A stretch of 64,000 nt of DNA from Aegilops tauschii subsp. strangulata. Lineage: Eukaryota; Streptophyta; Magnoliopsida; Poales; Poaceae. Position numbers and translations under genes: made by a program. The notes beneath the pieces were generated by a model. It saw only the letters and a list, made by a program, of their open reading frames with translations, did not search any database and had not been told where the DNA came from. Below, piece after piece: positions 23,101 to 33,944 of the stretch (the stretch's first letter is position 1; every line of letters starts with the position of its first letter). The DNA lies in the NCBI RefSeq assembly GCF_002575655.3, contig NC_053039.3, positions 240,352,622 through 240,416,621 on the forward strand. The letters run 5' to 3'.

Positions 23101-25299
23101 TTGAGATCCCCCTCCCCCTCCATTTCCCCATTCATACACTGTCGGTGCCACGACAACCACCCCACTGCGGCCAGCCTCCTCCGTCCTCCACCCCATCCTC
23201 CACCTTGCCGGAGCCGGTCGTCCACTGCAAGAGATGGACGTCTCTCATCCACGACGCTGGACCAGGATCCTTTCATCGCGTCGTCTCTCTTCATCGGCGC
23301 CGTCGTCCACTTTTTCGTTGCCGCTCCTACGACCGCCTCGTCCACGACAACATGATTTATCCCCCAACCCGGCCGTCTGCCATCTAAAGTCTTCTTCCCC
23401 GCCGCCAACAGCCATCGCACCCGCAGCACCCTCAACGTATCAGCAGGGGCCTACACGGTGTCGCAAGAGAGGTGGTATTCTTCCATATGTGCTTAAGTTA
23501 TTGATCTCACCCGGAAAATACATCTTAAATTGTTTACTGTACATTTCTTGTCCGTACCAAATTGTAGTGGCTAATTGAATGGAAACATTGGTTGCGAAGT
23601 AGCTTTGTCCGGTTTGCACCTTCAGATCCGCCATGTCACGGTCACTATACTCGTAAAGCTTATGGTTTCCCCCCTTTATATTCACTACCATCATCGTAGG
23701 TGCTTCAATGCTTCGTGTCGTGCTAGCACTGCTCCTCAATACCTCAACCCATCAAGCGAAACAACATGCCACTCATAATTCCAAAGCTTACGTGTTGAAA
23801 TACGAATCTGATATGATGCTCATATTACTAAAACAGAGAACATTTAGTTGGTCACCTAATGTTCATATATTCATTTCGAAAAGCATGTGCGCCACCCACT
23901 GGTCCAGCTAGTTCCACTTTCCTGATTTTACTCTTGATGCTTAGGGTTTTCCCCTTTTTATCTACTCTACTATGATCTGCGTAGGTGCTTTCTGTCATAC
24001 TAGCATTACTCCACCCTTCAAGCTAAACAACACAACACTCAAAATTCCAAAGCTTAGTTGTTCAAATATGATTGTGATATGATACTGATATTAGTTAACA
24101 GACACATTTAATTGGTTAGCTAAAGGTCCCACTTGAGTTTCCAAATGCATGTCGGGACATATAGAGAGACAGCAGAATTGCATTTCTTTGTCACTTGTTG
24201 ACTGTACTTTCTTGTCCATACCAAATCTTAGTTGTTATTTCAAAGCAAATATTGGTTGCTAACTACCCTTTGCGCAGTTTGCAGCTTCAGATCTGCCATC
24301 CCACTGCCACGGTCAACACTATACTCATCATGCTTACGGTTTCCCCATTTTATGATGACCACGATCAGCCTACGTGGTTCGTGTCGTAATAGCACTGCTC
24401 CACCCATCGAGCTAAACAAGCTTAGTTGTACAAATTCAAATCTGATATTATGCTGATATTAGTAAAACTGAGAGATGTTTAATTGGCCAGCTAAATGTTC
24501 CTACTTTAGTTTCGAAATGCATGTGAGCCACATATGGAGAGACCGGAAGGAATAGTATTTCTCTGTGCGCTCTGGTTCATCATGGGTGGCCAACCGACAT
24601 TGTATAGAAAGACTTGTAATATCTTCAATCTGCTTGCTCTTCTGCTCTTCTTTAAGATGATCCTCTTCTCTTGCGGTCGACTGGTCAGGTCGAGTTATTC
24701 TCCCTTAGTATATTTTGAATCTATCAGGTCAGGTCGACTTGTTCTTCTTTACTATATGTTGAAGCTGTCATCTGCGAAGTATCATCACTTCTGGAGCTCT
24801 CATATTTTGAGTAGTAGGCTACATTATATTAATGCACACACCAAATTACAGCATGCATGGCACCTCTTAGAAGAATTGCAGAGATAGCACAAAGGGGTTT
24901 ACAGGGAGGAAGTATTGGATTAGAATCACTTCTGCATTACAAAGATAATCTCACTTGTTTTTATGTTTTCATGCATGTCAGGTACTGAACATTATCAAAA
25001 TGAATATGAGAATGGGCGCACGAGAGGAATATTGCGGAACAATCCACCGGCTAACAAACTTGGCATGGTGGAGGATGGCCTATCTTATTCACCCATCAAG
25101 GTGCATGCTCTAACTTGGCAAGGTTGTATTAGTCGCACATATTTTGCATCTGACCTCTTGCATTACTTCTACTTTGTTACACCATCTGCTTAGTTTAAGC
25201 ATCATATATGAGTATATGCCATACCTATCCATTTTCTGTACCTATTCCATGTGTCGTTATACTATGTTTTTCTAGTCAAATGTTGTTCTTTCGTAATAG
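23101..25299 (+). other. 5' part of second decayed CACTA gene, mostly intronic, with repeats
   Basis: A Pro-rich GC-rich segment (23101-23480) looks like the 5' exon or UTR of the second gene. From 23545 to 24540 an intronic unit of about 330-350 bp recurs: TTGGTTGC, the CAGATC(T/C)GCCATCC/GTCAC segment, CTATACTC and AGCACTGCTCC at 23590-23730 and 24240-24400, with a partial copy at 23930-24170. No long open frame is supported. Confidence 0.45.
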
Positions 25300-25599
25300 A
25301 TGTCCAAAAGGAAGAGGGTGATTGCAGATCCTCAAGGAGTACAAACTAGGTATTTGGAAAAGGTAGTGAGCCTGTTAAATCAGATAGATTTGCAGCCACA
25401 GAAAACACATGCCCAACTATAACAAACTTTACCCCTACTCCAGTGGCCAAACCCCTATTAGAACTGCTGACAGCCCAGCGTCAGGTACTGTCTATGATAT
25501 CAATTCAAAATTTGAACTCCTAAATTTCTGCATGTGCCTTACCTTCTCTCTTGTATGAAAACTAATTTGAGATGAATCTCCTTGCTCAAAGGATCATAG

Positions 25600-26260
25600 G
25601 ATCTCATGAAAATACTGGGCTCTGCATTGCTCTTGTCAGTACCTCTTGCCCTTTGTCAGCATACTTACACTCATTGCTGTTTGATTATGTAGCATCACTG
25701 TAAATGTTCGCTTCTTTATCCTCCCTTTGCTTGAAATTATAAGATCTATATTTACTCTTAGATAAATGTGGAATTAACACAATGGTTATGAAGTTTTGGA
25801 TTGCTCATGTAAGTACCTGTTGTCATGTACTCCCTCTGTATCGAATTAATTGTTGATCAATTGGATGTATTTAGAACTTAATAGTGCTAGATACATCCAT
25901 TTGAGCGACAACTAATAACGGAAGATGGTGGTATTACTGTACATGCATCGCGAGATAGTTGATTGTCTAGCATTACTCTGCATCTTATCTGCCCTGCCCT
26001 CCACTTTCTCCAAATTATCATATATACATTTACTCTTACCAAAATGTTGAATAAAGCCAATGCCACTGCACACGTTGATGTCTGCATTCCTCTTGTCAGT
26101 ACCTTTTGCCTTGTAACGTTGTACGTAATTAATTGCTATTTGATTATGTATCATCAATCTGCACCTGAGCTTCATTATCCTCTATTTCTTCCAATATTAT
26201 TTGATCTATATTTACTCTTTGCAAAATGTAGAATAATGGCAACGCTTATAAAGAATTTTC
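25600..26260. repeat. Duplicated intron segments in the second decayed gene
   Basis: CTCTGCATTGCTCTTGTCAG, CTGTTTGATTATGTAGCATC and ATCTATATTTACTCTTAG at 25620-25765 recur in order at 26082-26222 (CTGCATTCCTCTTGTCAG, CTATTTGATTATGTATCATC, ATCTATATTTACTCTTTG). A partial third copy lies at about 25985-26060. Confidence 0.6.
25830..25931. mobile_element. Stowaway-type MITE (about 102 bp)
   Basis: It begins CTCCCTCTGTATCGAATTAA and has the internal palindrome TGGATGTAT...ATACATCCA typical of Triticeae Stowaway MITEs. TA flanks it on both sides (25828-25829 and 25932-25933). The 3' inverted end (ACAACTAATAACGGAAGATG) is degenerate. Confidence 0.8.
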
Positions 26261-26923
26261 TTTGGGGAATTTATTGAATTATCTTTCCATCAACATGGAG
26301 AAGGGCTTTGTCCAGCCCGTGTTAACATGTACTGTAAGTTCATCCTTCTCAAGCCTTCAAACTTTGTTCTAGTATAGATTTGGATAGACATCATTTCCTC
26401 CACAGCTGTTTACATCTGATTGGATGTTTGCAACAACTACCCGTTTTAAATTGTAGTTGTAAAAACATGTTCCTTATGCAGAACAGATCCATTTATTTGC
26501 TTATATAATTGTGAAACCTGTTACGTGTCTCGTTCTTTCTCTTTCAGAGTCGTATCTCTTATGCCAGGCAGAACTTTAGGAAAGATAGTGAGCTAAACCA
26601 TCTTGAGGACAGCGAGATGACCCCAAGGTCCTGTCTTGATGAAGACAGTGAGTTGAATTTACTCACCAGCAGGTGTGAGACAACCTCTGTGTAGTCGCTG
26701 CCTCACAGTTCGACTTCTTCAGTCACAACTTAAAGCGGAAAGGCTTGCTTCAGCTCAGCTCCGACTTGAAATCAAAGATGTAATGAAGATTTCAGGGGAC
26801 TGCCTTGCGCACTATGGTGCCATACAGCTAGGGATGAAGCATCTATCGTTGACACAACTGAGGTCTCATCAGCTTGTTCGGCTACTTGCGGGGCCCGAGC
26901 TTGCCAGGTCTAGTGCCTTCTGA

Positions 26924-27159
26924 AGCCCTCTCAGTTTTGTATATTCTTTTGTCGGCGCGTTTATATGCACTGGCGGTGACCTTTGATGCCCAGTGTATGT
27001 AATCCGCGGTCATGTTGCGCTTTATTATCACCGGTAGCGAACTTTGATTCCCAGTGGATGTAATATGCCGTAATTTCTTTGTTGTATAGTCTAGGTTTAT
27101 TCTTTGGTCGGTATGCTGTAATTTAGGCCGAAAGGTTCAGTGGATCTCAGTGTTGTCGG
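26924..27159. other. 3' flank of decayed CACTA gene
   Basis: Two diverged copies of a CACTGGCGGTGACCTTTGAT-like segment (26969 and about 27030) occur. A related segment is in B at 48783-48820. Probable 3' UTR; no gene. Confidence 0.5.
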
Positions 27160-28060
27160 TCTTCAGGCCGGCCCGTTACTCATATGGGCCAAAACGTGGG
27201 CCTATAATCATCTTGGGCCATTAGCAGGTCTAAACCTATAGTAGTTTCCCGCCTTTAACAGGCCATGGGCTACATATTTACTATAGTGACACTGGGCTTC
27301 CTATGGGCCATAGAAACAATGGGCCTTCTACGGTCTGTAGAACAATGGGCCCTCTACGGGCCGTATCATCAATGGGCCTTAGACGGGCCGTATGATCGAT
27401 TGGCCAAACATGGGCCAAAAACAGACCGCATTACGGCCGTAAACGGGCTAGAGTTGGAGTCGTCCGTTCATGGGCCGACCATAACGGGCCGTCGTTAATA
27501 GGCCGTATTTGATGACGCTATGAAAACGGCCCAACGTATTAACGGGCCACAAACGGGCCTACTGTAACCACGGGCCGAATTTGGCCCACAAGCAGAAAAT
27601 GGCAGTAACAGGCCATAAGTAACCGAATGCTGGAAATGAGCCCAAGAATAAATGGGCCCTGAGAAGGCCGAAAGATAACATGGGTTGCAAACGGCCCAAT
27701 GGATTAATGGGCCGTTAATGGGTATAAAGTGATACACTGTTCATTACGGGCCAATTTCACCACGGGTCGTTAATGGGCCAAGAGTTACAAAGGGCCTCAT
27801 ATGGTCCGAAAGATGTCATGGGCCATACATGGGCCAGAACTTAAAATGGGCTGGAATCATATTGGACGGCCCAGATGACGCTACTGAGATTCGGATAGGT
27901 CGTAACGGGCCCTGGGTTAGCGGGCTGTAAATGGGCTATATGCGAACAGGCCGTTAACAGGCTTTCCATGGGCCGGCCCGCCACCTTTTGACCAAGTCAA
28001 ACGGGCCGGCGTTTTCACAGGAATGGGCCTCTGTTCGGCCGTGCCACGTGTCGACGTATC
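27160..28060. repeat. Right subterminal GGGCC-rich repeat tract of CACTA A
   Basis: Dozens of irregularly spaced TGGGCC, ACGGGCC and GGCCGTTAA-type units on both strands, at 15-40 bp spacing. The same tract occurs in element B (48900-49013 plus 59950-60640). By analogy with En/Spm it would be the right-end protein-binding region; this is inference. Open frames here follow repeat spacing and are not genes. Confidence 0.75.
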
Positions 28061-28468
28061 ATAGGCGCCTTCGGTCCAATGAGTGGATGACATCTGTCCC
28101 AACGGTGAGCCGACACGTGTTTCCTCCAGCGAATGATGATTTTACACGTGGAAAATCCCCATTGGTCGGGGCTGTTAACGGGTTATCGGATCCAAAACCG
28201 GCCCGATAGCTTAACGACATTCCGTTACGGTGGATGCCACGTGTCGGTCACCCTTGACGAAAGCACATTTGTGACGCGCGATTTATCGTCATGGAAGTGG
28301 ACACTTCCGTGATGATAATTCTGGTAATGTCATGGAACACTTCTATGACAGCACAGGTATGACTATCTTGATTCTGTCATAAATTTGTCATGGATGTACA
28401 TGCATGATAGAAAACGTGACCTACTATGACAAACACATATCATCGCGGAAGTGTATTTTTTTGTAGTG
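28061..28468. repeat. Right terminal region of CACTA A
   Basis: Starts with ACACGTG-containing segments (28102, 28143) and GGATCCAAAACCGG, then GTCATGGAAGTG and TATGACA units up to the terminal inverted repeat. It is collinear with 60640-61034 in element B. The end is TTTTTTTGTAGTG at 28456-28468. Confidence 0.75.
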
Positions 28469-28729
28469 GTGCGTGTGAGTGTTGCGTGCGTGCGTGGCTG
28501 TGTGTGTACGTGTGAGTGTTGTGTGCGTGCGTGGATGCGTGTGTTCGTGTGAGTGTTACGTGCATGAAGTTCATGTGCATGCGTGCGCGTGTGTATAATC
28601 ACCACACCAGCTACTGTGTGTTAAAACAGACGGCTCAGCATAACAATACAAGGCCATCTTGTCTGTTGTGCCTGCGGTCAAGACTTCGAACCACCGTCCA
28701 ATATTTTTTTATCGTTTGTTTTCATTCTT
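28469..28729. repeat. GT-rich right flank of CACTA A
   Basis: GTGCGTGTGAGTGTTGCGTG-type units repeat about three times (28469-28570). This continues the GT-rich repeat interrupted at 1320. No gene. Confidence 0.6.
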
Positions 28730-28975
28730 ACTAGCAAGATGCCCGTGCATTGCACCTAACATCAAGAGGCATTTGTATGAGTAGTTTATCTTGTGAGAGA
28801 AAAGGATGAACGAGGGAAGGCCATATTTGCAAATGTGGAGAGGGGTGTGGGTACCTTTTTGCAGAATTGCCATAGTTTCCTTCCAATCCATCAGATATAA
28901 ATCGAACGGCCTATATTGCAGGATGGCAGGCACACCATCATCACCAACTCTGTTTTTTATAAGAGTAGAGTAGAT
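28730..28975. repeat. Second copy of the ACTAGCAAGAT element
   Basis: ACTAGCAAGATGCCCGTGCA to TTTTTTATAAGAG; see the copy at 16669-17092, which is longer by an internal segment. It is non-coding. Confidence 0.6.
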
Positions 28976-29997
28976 ACACGCCGACAGGTGGGCCCAATGG
29001 TAGTGAGATAATGTGATGCAACACTAGAGGTGCCGCGTGGAGCGTTTAACTGGTCAACTAGTCATGTCTTGAGCAAATACAGAGTGTTACGGTGAGCCCG
29101 TGACTGTATAATAACCACAAAACGTAAATGGTGACCATAATGAGTGGATTTTGAAGTCCAATGTATGTATCGTGCTTTCGCTTCAAATACAATGATCACC
29201 ACTGTATATATCGCGAGAGAAAGATGAAACATGCGTGAGTGTGCTCGGGGCGTACTTTTAGAGGACCTGGAGATAGTTTCTGTGCGTACGTGAAAGGGGC
29301 GTAGAGGGGGTGTATCCGATGGAGAGAGAGATGCTCTTCGTTTCTCTTTATTATGACTAACTTTATATATAGTATAAAAATATAAAAATTCACAATGCAG
29401 AATAAATATAATAAATATCATTGTGGGCACCATGCAATGCAAATTAACGTTCATACTCATCCATATAAATTTGTAATGTTGTATATATGTAGAAATTCTA
29501 AAATAATTTTTTGGCCACACTTTGTGTGGTTTTATTCAAAAGGAATGTTGTATGCAAAATAAACATGAGGAGAGGGCTTTTTTAGATCAATGGGGTACAT
29601 GATGTAACATGTGTGAATGTGTAGTTGATGTATTTGGCAGGGCCTAGAGAGGTATGTGTGTGTTACGTATTCGAGAGAGGCATGGATAGAGGGGCCGGCG
29701 GGGGGGGGGGGGCGGGACATGGGAGAGATAGCACGAGAATTGACAGAGGTCTAGAGAGAGAGACGAATATGATGTCACGGCGAGAGATGCCATTGAGTGT
29801 GTATATGCAAGGGGGAGGGGATAGAGACACGAGGAGAATTTTTTTTGTGTGCTGTCTGTGTTGGTATGTGTGGGTGTGAGAAGATAACGAGACCTGGGGG
29901 CAGAGGGTGTGTCACCGCGTGAGGTCCGGTGGGCTGAGGTGAGGCCCTTGGTTCGGTTTCGTACTGCGCCACATTGGTCAGCCCGTGACGCATTTAG
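28976..29997. repeat. Right inverted-repeat flank, then AT- and GA-rich sequence
   Basis: 28978-29190 is the inverted counterpart of 930-1140. 29200-29900 is rich in GAGAGA and has a G13 run at 29699-29711. A minus-strand frame over 29062-29520 has no recognisable domain. No gene is supported. Confidence 0.5.
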
Positions 29998-30827
29998 CAC
30001 TGGTGCGCGTCGGTCCTAAACAAACGGGTTTTAACCCCTTTCCGCGACGGCATTTGGAACCGTTGCCAAGTGAGTGTGGGCGATTGGGGGGTCCTTCCCA
30101 CACGGCCCAGAAACCGTCGGGGATAGGGCCCCTACAGTACTCCTACTCGTTTTTGCTCGCATTGCCATGACAGTCGATATTCTATGGTGCTACGTTTACG
30201 ATGCGCGGCCCATCACAAACGGTTCACTATTATAGAACGTGTATGATGCGCGGCCCATCACAAATGGTTCACCGTTAAGAAGATTAGCTAATCGTCGTAC
30301 GAGTGTCGGACAGGATTATGAAAAGTCGGACCATCGTAACCTCGTCGTACACGACAACTATCAAACACACTATTCTGTGGCGCAACGTTTACGATGCATA
30401 CTTCATCAGAAACAGTTCATGGTTGCGAATCGTGTACGATAAGGCAACTAACACAAACGTTTAGTTTGCCCGCACCGTTTGTGATATTGTCTGACATCGC
30501 ACACGCTTTGCAAACGGCAACTGTGCGCATGCTTGCACATGTTTCCTCTCTGGGAACCATCTCCGATTATGGTGCATATCGCAAACGTTTGTGTTTTACC
30601 AACCGTCTGTGCCGTAACAACCTGGAGAGCGTAATTTCACCGTAATTTAATTGCTGCTTTTCCAAATTGTACCGGATTTGGATTTGAATTTGAATGTATG
30701 CTACAGCTTTATTCATATCCATCAGGTTCAAACAACCAATGCATTATTCGATTCATAGGTACATATGTTCAAGAATTACATAAGAACCAAATAAAGAATG
30801 ATGAACCACAGTTGTATACTTGTACTA

Positions 30828-31335
30828 TTAAAGACGGTAAAGAAAGAGGCGAAATATATTATGGTTGCTGAACAAGGTGATGCGGAATGCCCATATTGTG
30901 CCCTCCTCCATGTAGAAGGCACGCACGACTCTAGTCCAACCCCTTGTGATAGTCGACCGCCCATCCTTCACGGTCTTCATGAAAACATCTAGATAATCAT
31001 CGTGTTCTGGTAGAAATACTTTAACCTTTGCATGCCCACCATCATGTAGTTTGAGAGGTAATCTTGAATAAACTGCAAAGGAAAAAGATCCAGACATTGT
31101 CATCTAACACAACTCATTATGGGCAGTAAAAAGAAGGCTGCAGAGTTCTTACTTACCATCCTGCAGTTCGCTGTTGTCTTGGATAAAGTGTAAACAAATA
31201 GTTTAATTACCATCTTTGGACCCATTTTACTAACAATCTTTATCAGCTTCCTCACTTGATGCTGGTTCATCGATATCTCATTGCCCCATACGCAGAAAGG
31301 GTCGAAACGCAGATCTTTACCAATGACATATGTAC
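30828..31335 (-). pseudogene. B3-like DNA-binding domain fragment (two exons)
   Basis: An exon from 31335 (after TTTTAG) to 31157 (ATG|GTAAGT) encodes KDLRFDPFCVWGN, QVRKLIKIVSKMG and KLFVYTLSKTTANCRM. After an intron, the last exon encodes HDGGHAKVKVFLPEHDDYLD, then VKDGRSTITRGWTRVV and EEGTIWAFRITLFSN, and stops at 30828-30830. The W-x-x-V...GTIWAF part fits the end of a plant B3 domain (REM-like), a nuclear DNA-binding fold. The most natural acceptor (TTTGCAG before 31072) puts the start of the last exon out of phase with its main part, so a small indel is likely; an alternative acceptor is TGTTAG before 31103. It is probably the 3' end of the gene whose 5' part is at 32951-33639. Confidence 0.6.
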
Positions 31336-31398
31336 CTAAAAGCACCAAGGTAATATTAGAAGCTAAACAGCAATTGCACGATGATGTAGTACAACACT

Positions 31399-31482
31399 CT
31401 TTTGTAATATGTCTATATACATCCGTATGTGGTAGTCCATTTGAAATCTCTAAAAAGACAAATATTTAGGAACAGAGGGAGT
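31399..31482. mobile_element. 3' half of a Stowaway-type MITE
   Basis: ATACATCCGTATGTGGTAGT then TTTGAAATCTCTAAAAAGAC and ATATTTAGGAACAGAGGGAG, followed by TA. The 5' arm is missing or too diverged to see. Confidence 0.6.
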
Positions 31483-32950
31483 ATCTTATAACATCCAATA
31501 TACTCACATATTAGATGAATTAACATCTTATATTATGGGCCGGAAGGAGTTTACTTCATTCTTACAAATTATCTGCTGCTGTATCCACGGGTTACAGTTA
31601 GTTTGTGCTAGTTTGGGCTCAAATAGCCCTAAACTATATCTAAACATGAGGGCTAGTTTGAGCTAGTTGCATCTATAACCCATCCAAAAAAACTAGTATC
31701 CAACCCAAGAGGTGCTAATTGGAGCTAGTTCTCCTAGTGCATTTATTGTCAATCTAAACCTGCCATCCAAACAACTCTTTGGATGGAGTTAGTTCAGGGT
31801 TAGTAATGAGCTAGAAACTAACTCTACCTCTAGCTAAGTTGAGTATCCAGACATGGCTGTGTTGTTGCTGTTGTTGCTGCTGCTCTTCTACGTATATCTA
31901 GACATCATTAGAACATTAATGTAATACTCTTCCTTGTTGCTGTAGCCTAGGATTGCATATTTAGACATTAAGTACAGTGCATGTTGCTATGTAGCCTTAG
32001 ATATATTACGTATGGCCCTAGGTAACCTAAGGAAAAATGGGTTGCAGATATATTCACTTAAAAGTCCAATTCACCAATTAGTCCCTTATCAGCCGCCGGC
32101 CTATATGGTACCAGCTACCGATATCCTGAACAGTGAGCAGATATAAGCCATGGGATGAAACTAACCTCGATGGAAAACAATAGTCGTTCCCAAAATTGTC
32201 CTGTGTAGGTACATCAAGAAGCATGTTAAGCACAACAGGCTAAACATCAACCAAAATTACACATGGCAGACAAAATAATCACCAAAAGATAGCTTCAGTG
32301 TGCAGGTTTAAGCATGCTAGTAAAGCAAAACAAGTGGAAAGGTGTGCTAACTGCAAGAGGCCAAAGATTTAACAACAAGCAAACATGGTCATTCAAACTA
32401 GTATTGTGCCGGTCTAAGTACACTGGTTATGGTTAAATAAAAATGGAAAGGCGTGTTAACTACAAGGTGTAGCAACCAAATGTAGTCATTCATAGTGGTA
32501 TTGTTGAAACTGGTACTGATGAAATTGAACTGCACAGTTCATACTTGCACATATAGAACATCACATTGTGAATAACTGGAATAAACAAGGTATACTACGA
32601 ACAACCAAAGATAGCATTTGAAACTGAACATATGCTAACTACAAACATCCGAACAATCAAAAAACTTTAAAAGAGGCATATGCTAGCTATAACAGGCTTA
32701 ACAGCAAGAAAATATATGCATTCCTATTGGTATATTTAAAACTGGATTGATGAAATGTACTGCACAGTAAATAATTGCACATATAGAGCATCACATTGTG
32801 AACAACTGAAATAAACAAGGCATACTGCAAACAACCAGATATAGCAATTAAAACTGGACATATTCTCACTACACTACAAAAGGGACTCGACAAAACAAAT
32901 CATGGGTTTCCCCCTGTGAATAGTTGCGGCAAAACAAATCATGGGTTTCC
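31483..32950. repeat. Intronic or spacer sequence with a diverged MITE and a ~225-bp tandem duplication
   Basis: 31740-31860 is related to the MITE at 15252-15366. 32460-32640 and 32680-32870 are two copies of a unit containing GATGAAATTGAACTGCACAG/GATGAAATGTACTGCACAG, CACATATAGAACATCACATT and AACAAGGTATACTACGAACA. No coding region is seen; the block probably lies in an intron of the minus-strand gene. Confidence 0.5.
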
Positions 32951-33639
32951 TCACATGTCATGGATGGGCTCATTCCCGTGGGAAGAGCACGGACCCTGGA
33001 TGCGCTCCATGTTTTCGTAGATGGGCTCCATCCCCTTGGAAGAGCACGACTGTAGGGTGCCCTCCCTGATGTCGCAGACGGGCGCTTTCCCCTTGGAAGA
33101 GCAGATGGGCTCTTTCCCCTTGGAAGAGCCGGAGAGGGTGCCCTCCTTGTGGGCGCCGTCGATGAGGTCTGACGTGGAAGCTGTGGATCCCAAGCCAGCG
33201 TCGCAGAACATGTCCTTCAGAAATGACAAAAGGGGCTCGATGGCGATGTAGAATGGAAAATTGTTGACAGCGAGCCAGAGGAGATCAGCGACGGGGCCAT
33301 GGATGAGATCGACGGCGTTGAACCCGAGGGGTTGGGGGTGGGCCACTTAACCTGTGTCACAGCCCGCCTCAGGGCATCACTATCGATGACCTTGATGTCG
33401 TAGCCGGCGGACGAGACATGCCCGCATACTCTAGCCTGCTGCTTGAGCGCCTGCCGCTAGTAATAGTCGTCAGCTTCCTCGGCGACGTCGGATGAAGAGA
33501 CCGCTATACACCGCTTTTGGGCCAGTCGCTCCTGGAGCTCCACGGGAAGCGTAGCCGGGCTTAGGCTGCGATGCTCTAGAGTGGGGGATGGGGATGATGA
33601 TGGGGATCTGTGGGAAAGGGGGCGTTTGGCAGGCGTCAT
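32951..33639 (-). pseudogene. 5' exon(s) of a minus-strand gene, disrupted; possible partner of the B3-like fragment
   Basis: From the ATG at 33639 the frame reads MTPAKRPLSHRSPSSSP and LPVELQERLAQKRCIAVSSS, then meets TAG at 33457-33459; it stays open beyond (RQALKQQARVCGHV, DALRRAVTQ) to a GT donor-like site at 33348. A second frame from about 33346 to 32951 encodes a Ser/Gly/Lys-rich region with four loose repeats of SSKGKEPI type and ends TGA/TAA near 32951. The two frames are not in register, so a frameshift or missed splice separates them. No known domain is seen; linkage to the B3 exons rests on strand and order only. Confidence 0.4.
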
Positions 33640-33773
33640 CTAAGAAACTCAGGGAGGCCTGGGTATGGAGATCGGTGGGTAAGCTGCACGGGCAAACCGG
33701 CAGATGTTGACAATGGAGGCCTTGCGGCGGCGGCGGCGGCGGGGACTTTGCTAGGGTTTCGAACGAGGGAGGG

Positions 33774-33812
33774 TGTTTGTGTGTGTGTGTGTGTGTGTGC
33801 GCGCACACACAC
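33774..33812. repeat. (GT)n-(GC)-(AC)n palindromic microsatellite
   Basis: A GTGTGT run passes through GCGCGC into ACACAC, and the central GTGTGTGCGCGCACACAC is a perfect palindrome. It lies between a (GGC)n run (33725-33742) and a G13 run (33837-33850). Confidence 0.85.
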
Positions 33813-33944
33813 CCGAGGAGGTTTTGGTGTGTGTGTGGGGGGGGGGGGCGCGGGGTGTTTGAGGAAATGACGCGGGTACTGAAAATTTTACTACGCGGGA
33901 ATCAAACGCGGGAGTGAAATGCCAGGCTATTGAAAATTTTGACG

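Larger units (their letters stand above)
25300..26923 (+). pseudogene. Decayed CACTA accessory gene (second copy), coiled-coil C-terminus
   Basis: A small exon begins near 25302 (CCAAAAGGAAGAGGGTGATT) after an intron whose AGGTGCATGCTCTAACTTGG start (25099) matches the introns of element B. The last exon (26548-26923) opens after TCTTTCAG with SRISYARQNFRKDSELNHLE and shifts frame near 26675-26690; the new frame reads LQSQLKAERLASAQLRLEIK and ends LLAGPELARSSAF. The 3' sequence (ATATGCACTGGCGGTGACCT, CAGTGTATGTAATCC) matches that after the gene in element B (48780-48820), which places it in the same gene family. It is frame-broken and lacks a recognisable Transposase_24 core. Confidence 0.5.
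1321..28468. mobile_element. CACTA (En/Spm) DNA transposon A, Jorge-like, about 27.1 kb, with gene cargo
   Basis: The left end starts CACTACAAAAAAAAGACAC at 1321. The right end is the reverse complement of CACTACAAAAAAATACACTT, ending at 28468. Both ends carry the TATGACA-rich subterminal sequence typical of this family, and left-end and right-end types match those of elements C and B. Flanking triplets are ATG (1318-1320) and GTG (28469-28471), an imperfect 3-bp duplication. The two flanks join into a continuous match to the paralogous repeat at 10774-10885, which supports pairing these ends. No TNP2-type transposase is seen; the two transposon genes inside are decayed, so the element is non-autonomous. 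It carries a NAC fragment and two F-box/DUF295 loci on the minus strand. Confidence 0.75.

Noticed and set aside
32872..32890. CACTACAAAAGGGACTC as a CACTA left terminus
   Set aside because: The sequence beyond the first ten bases does not match the family's left end, and no subterminal repeats follow.
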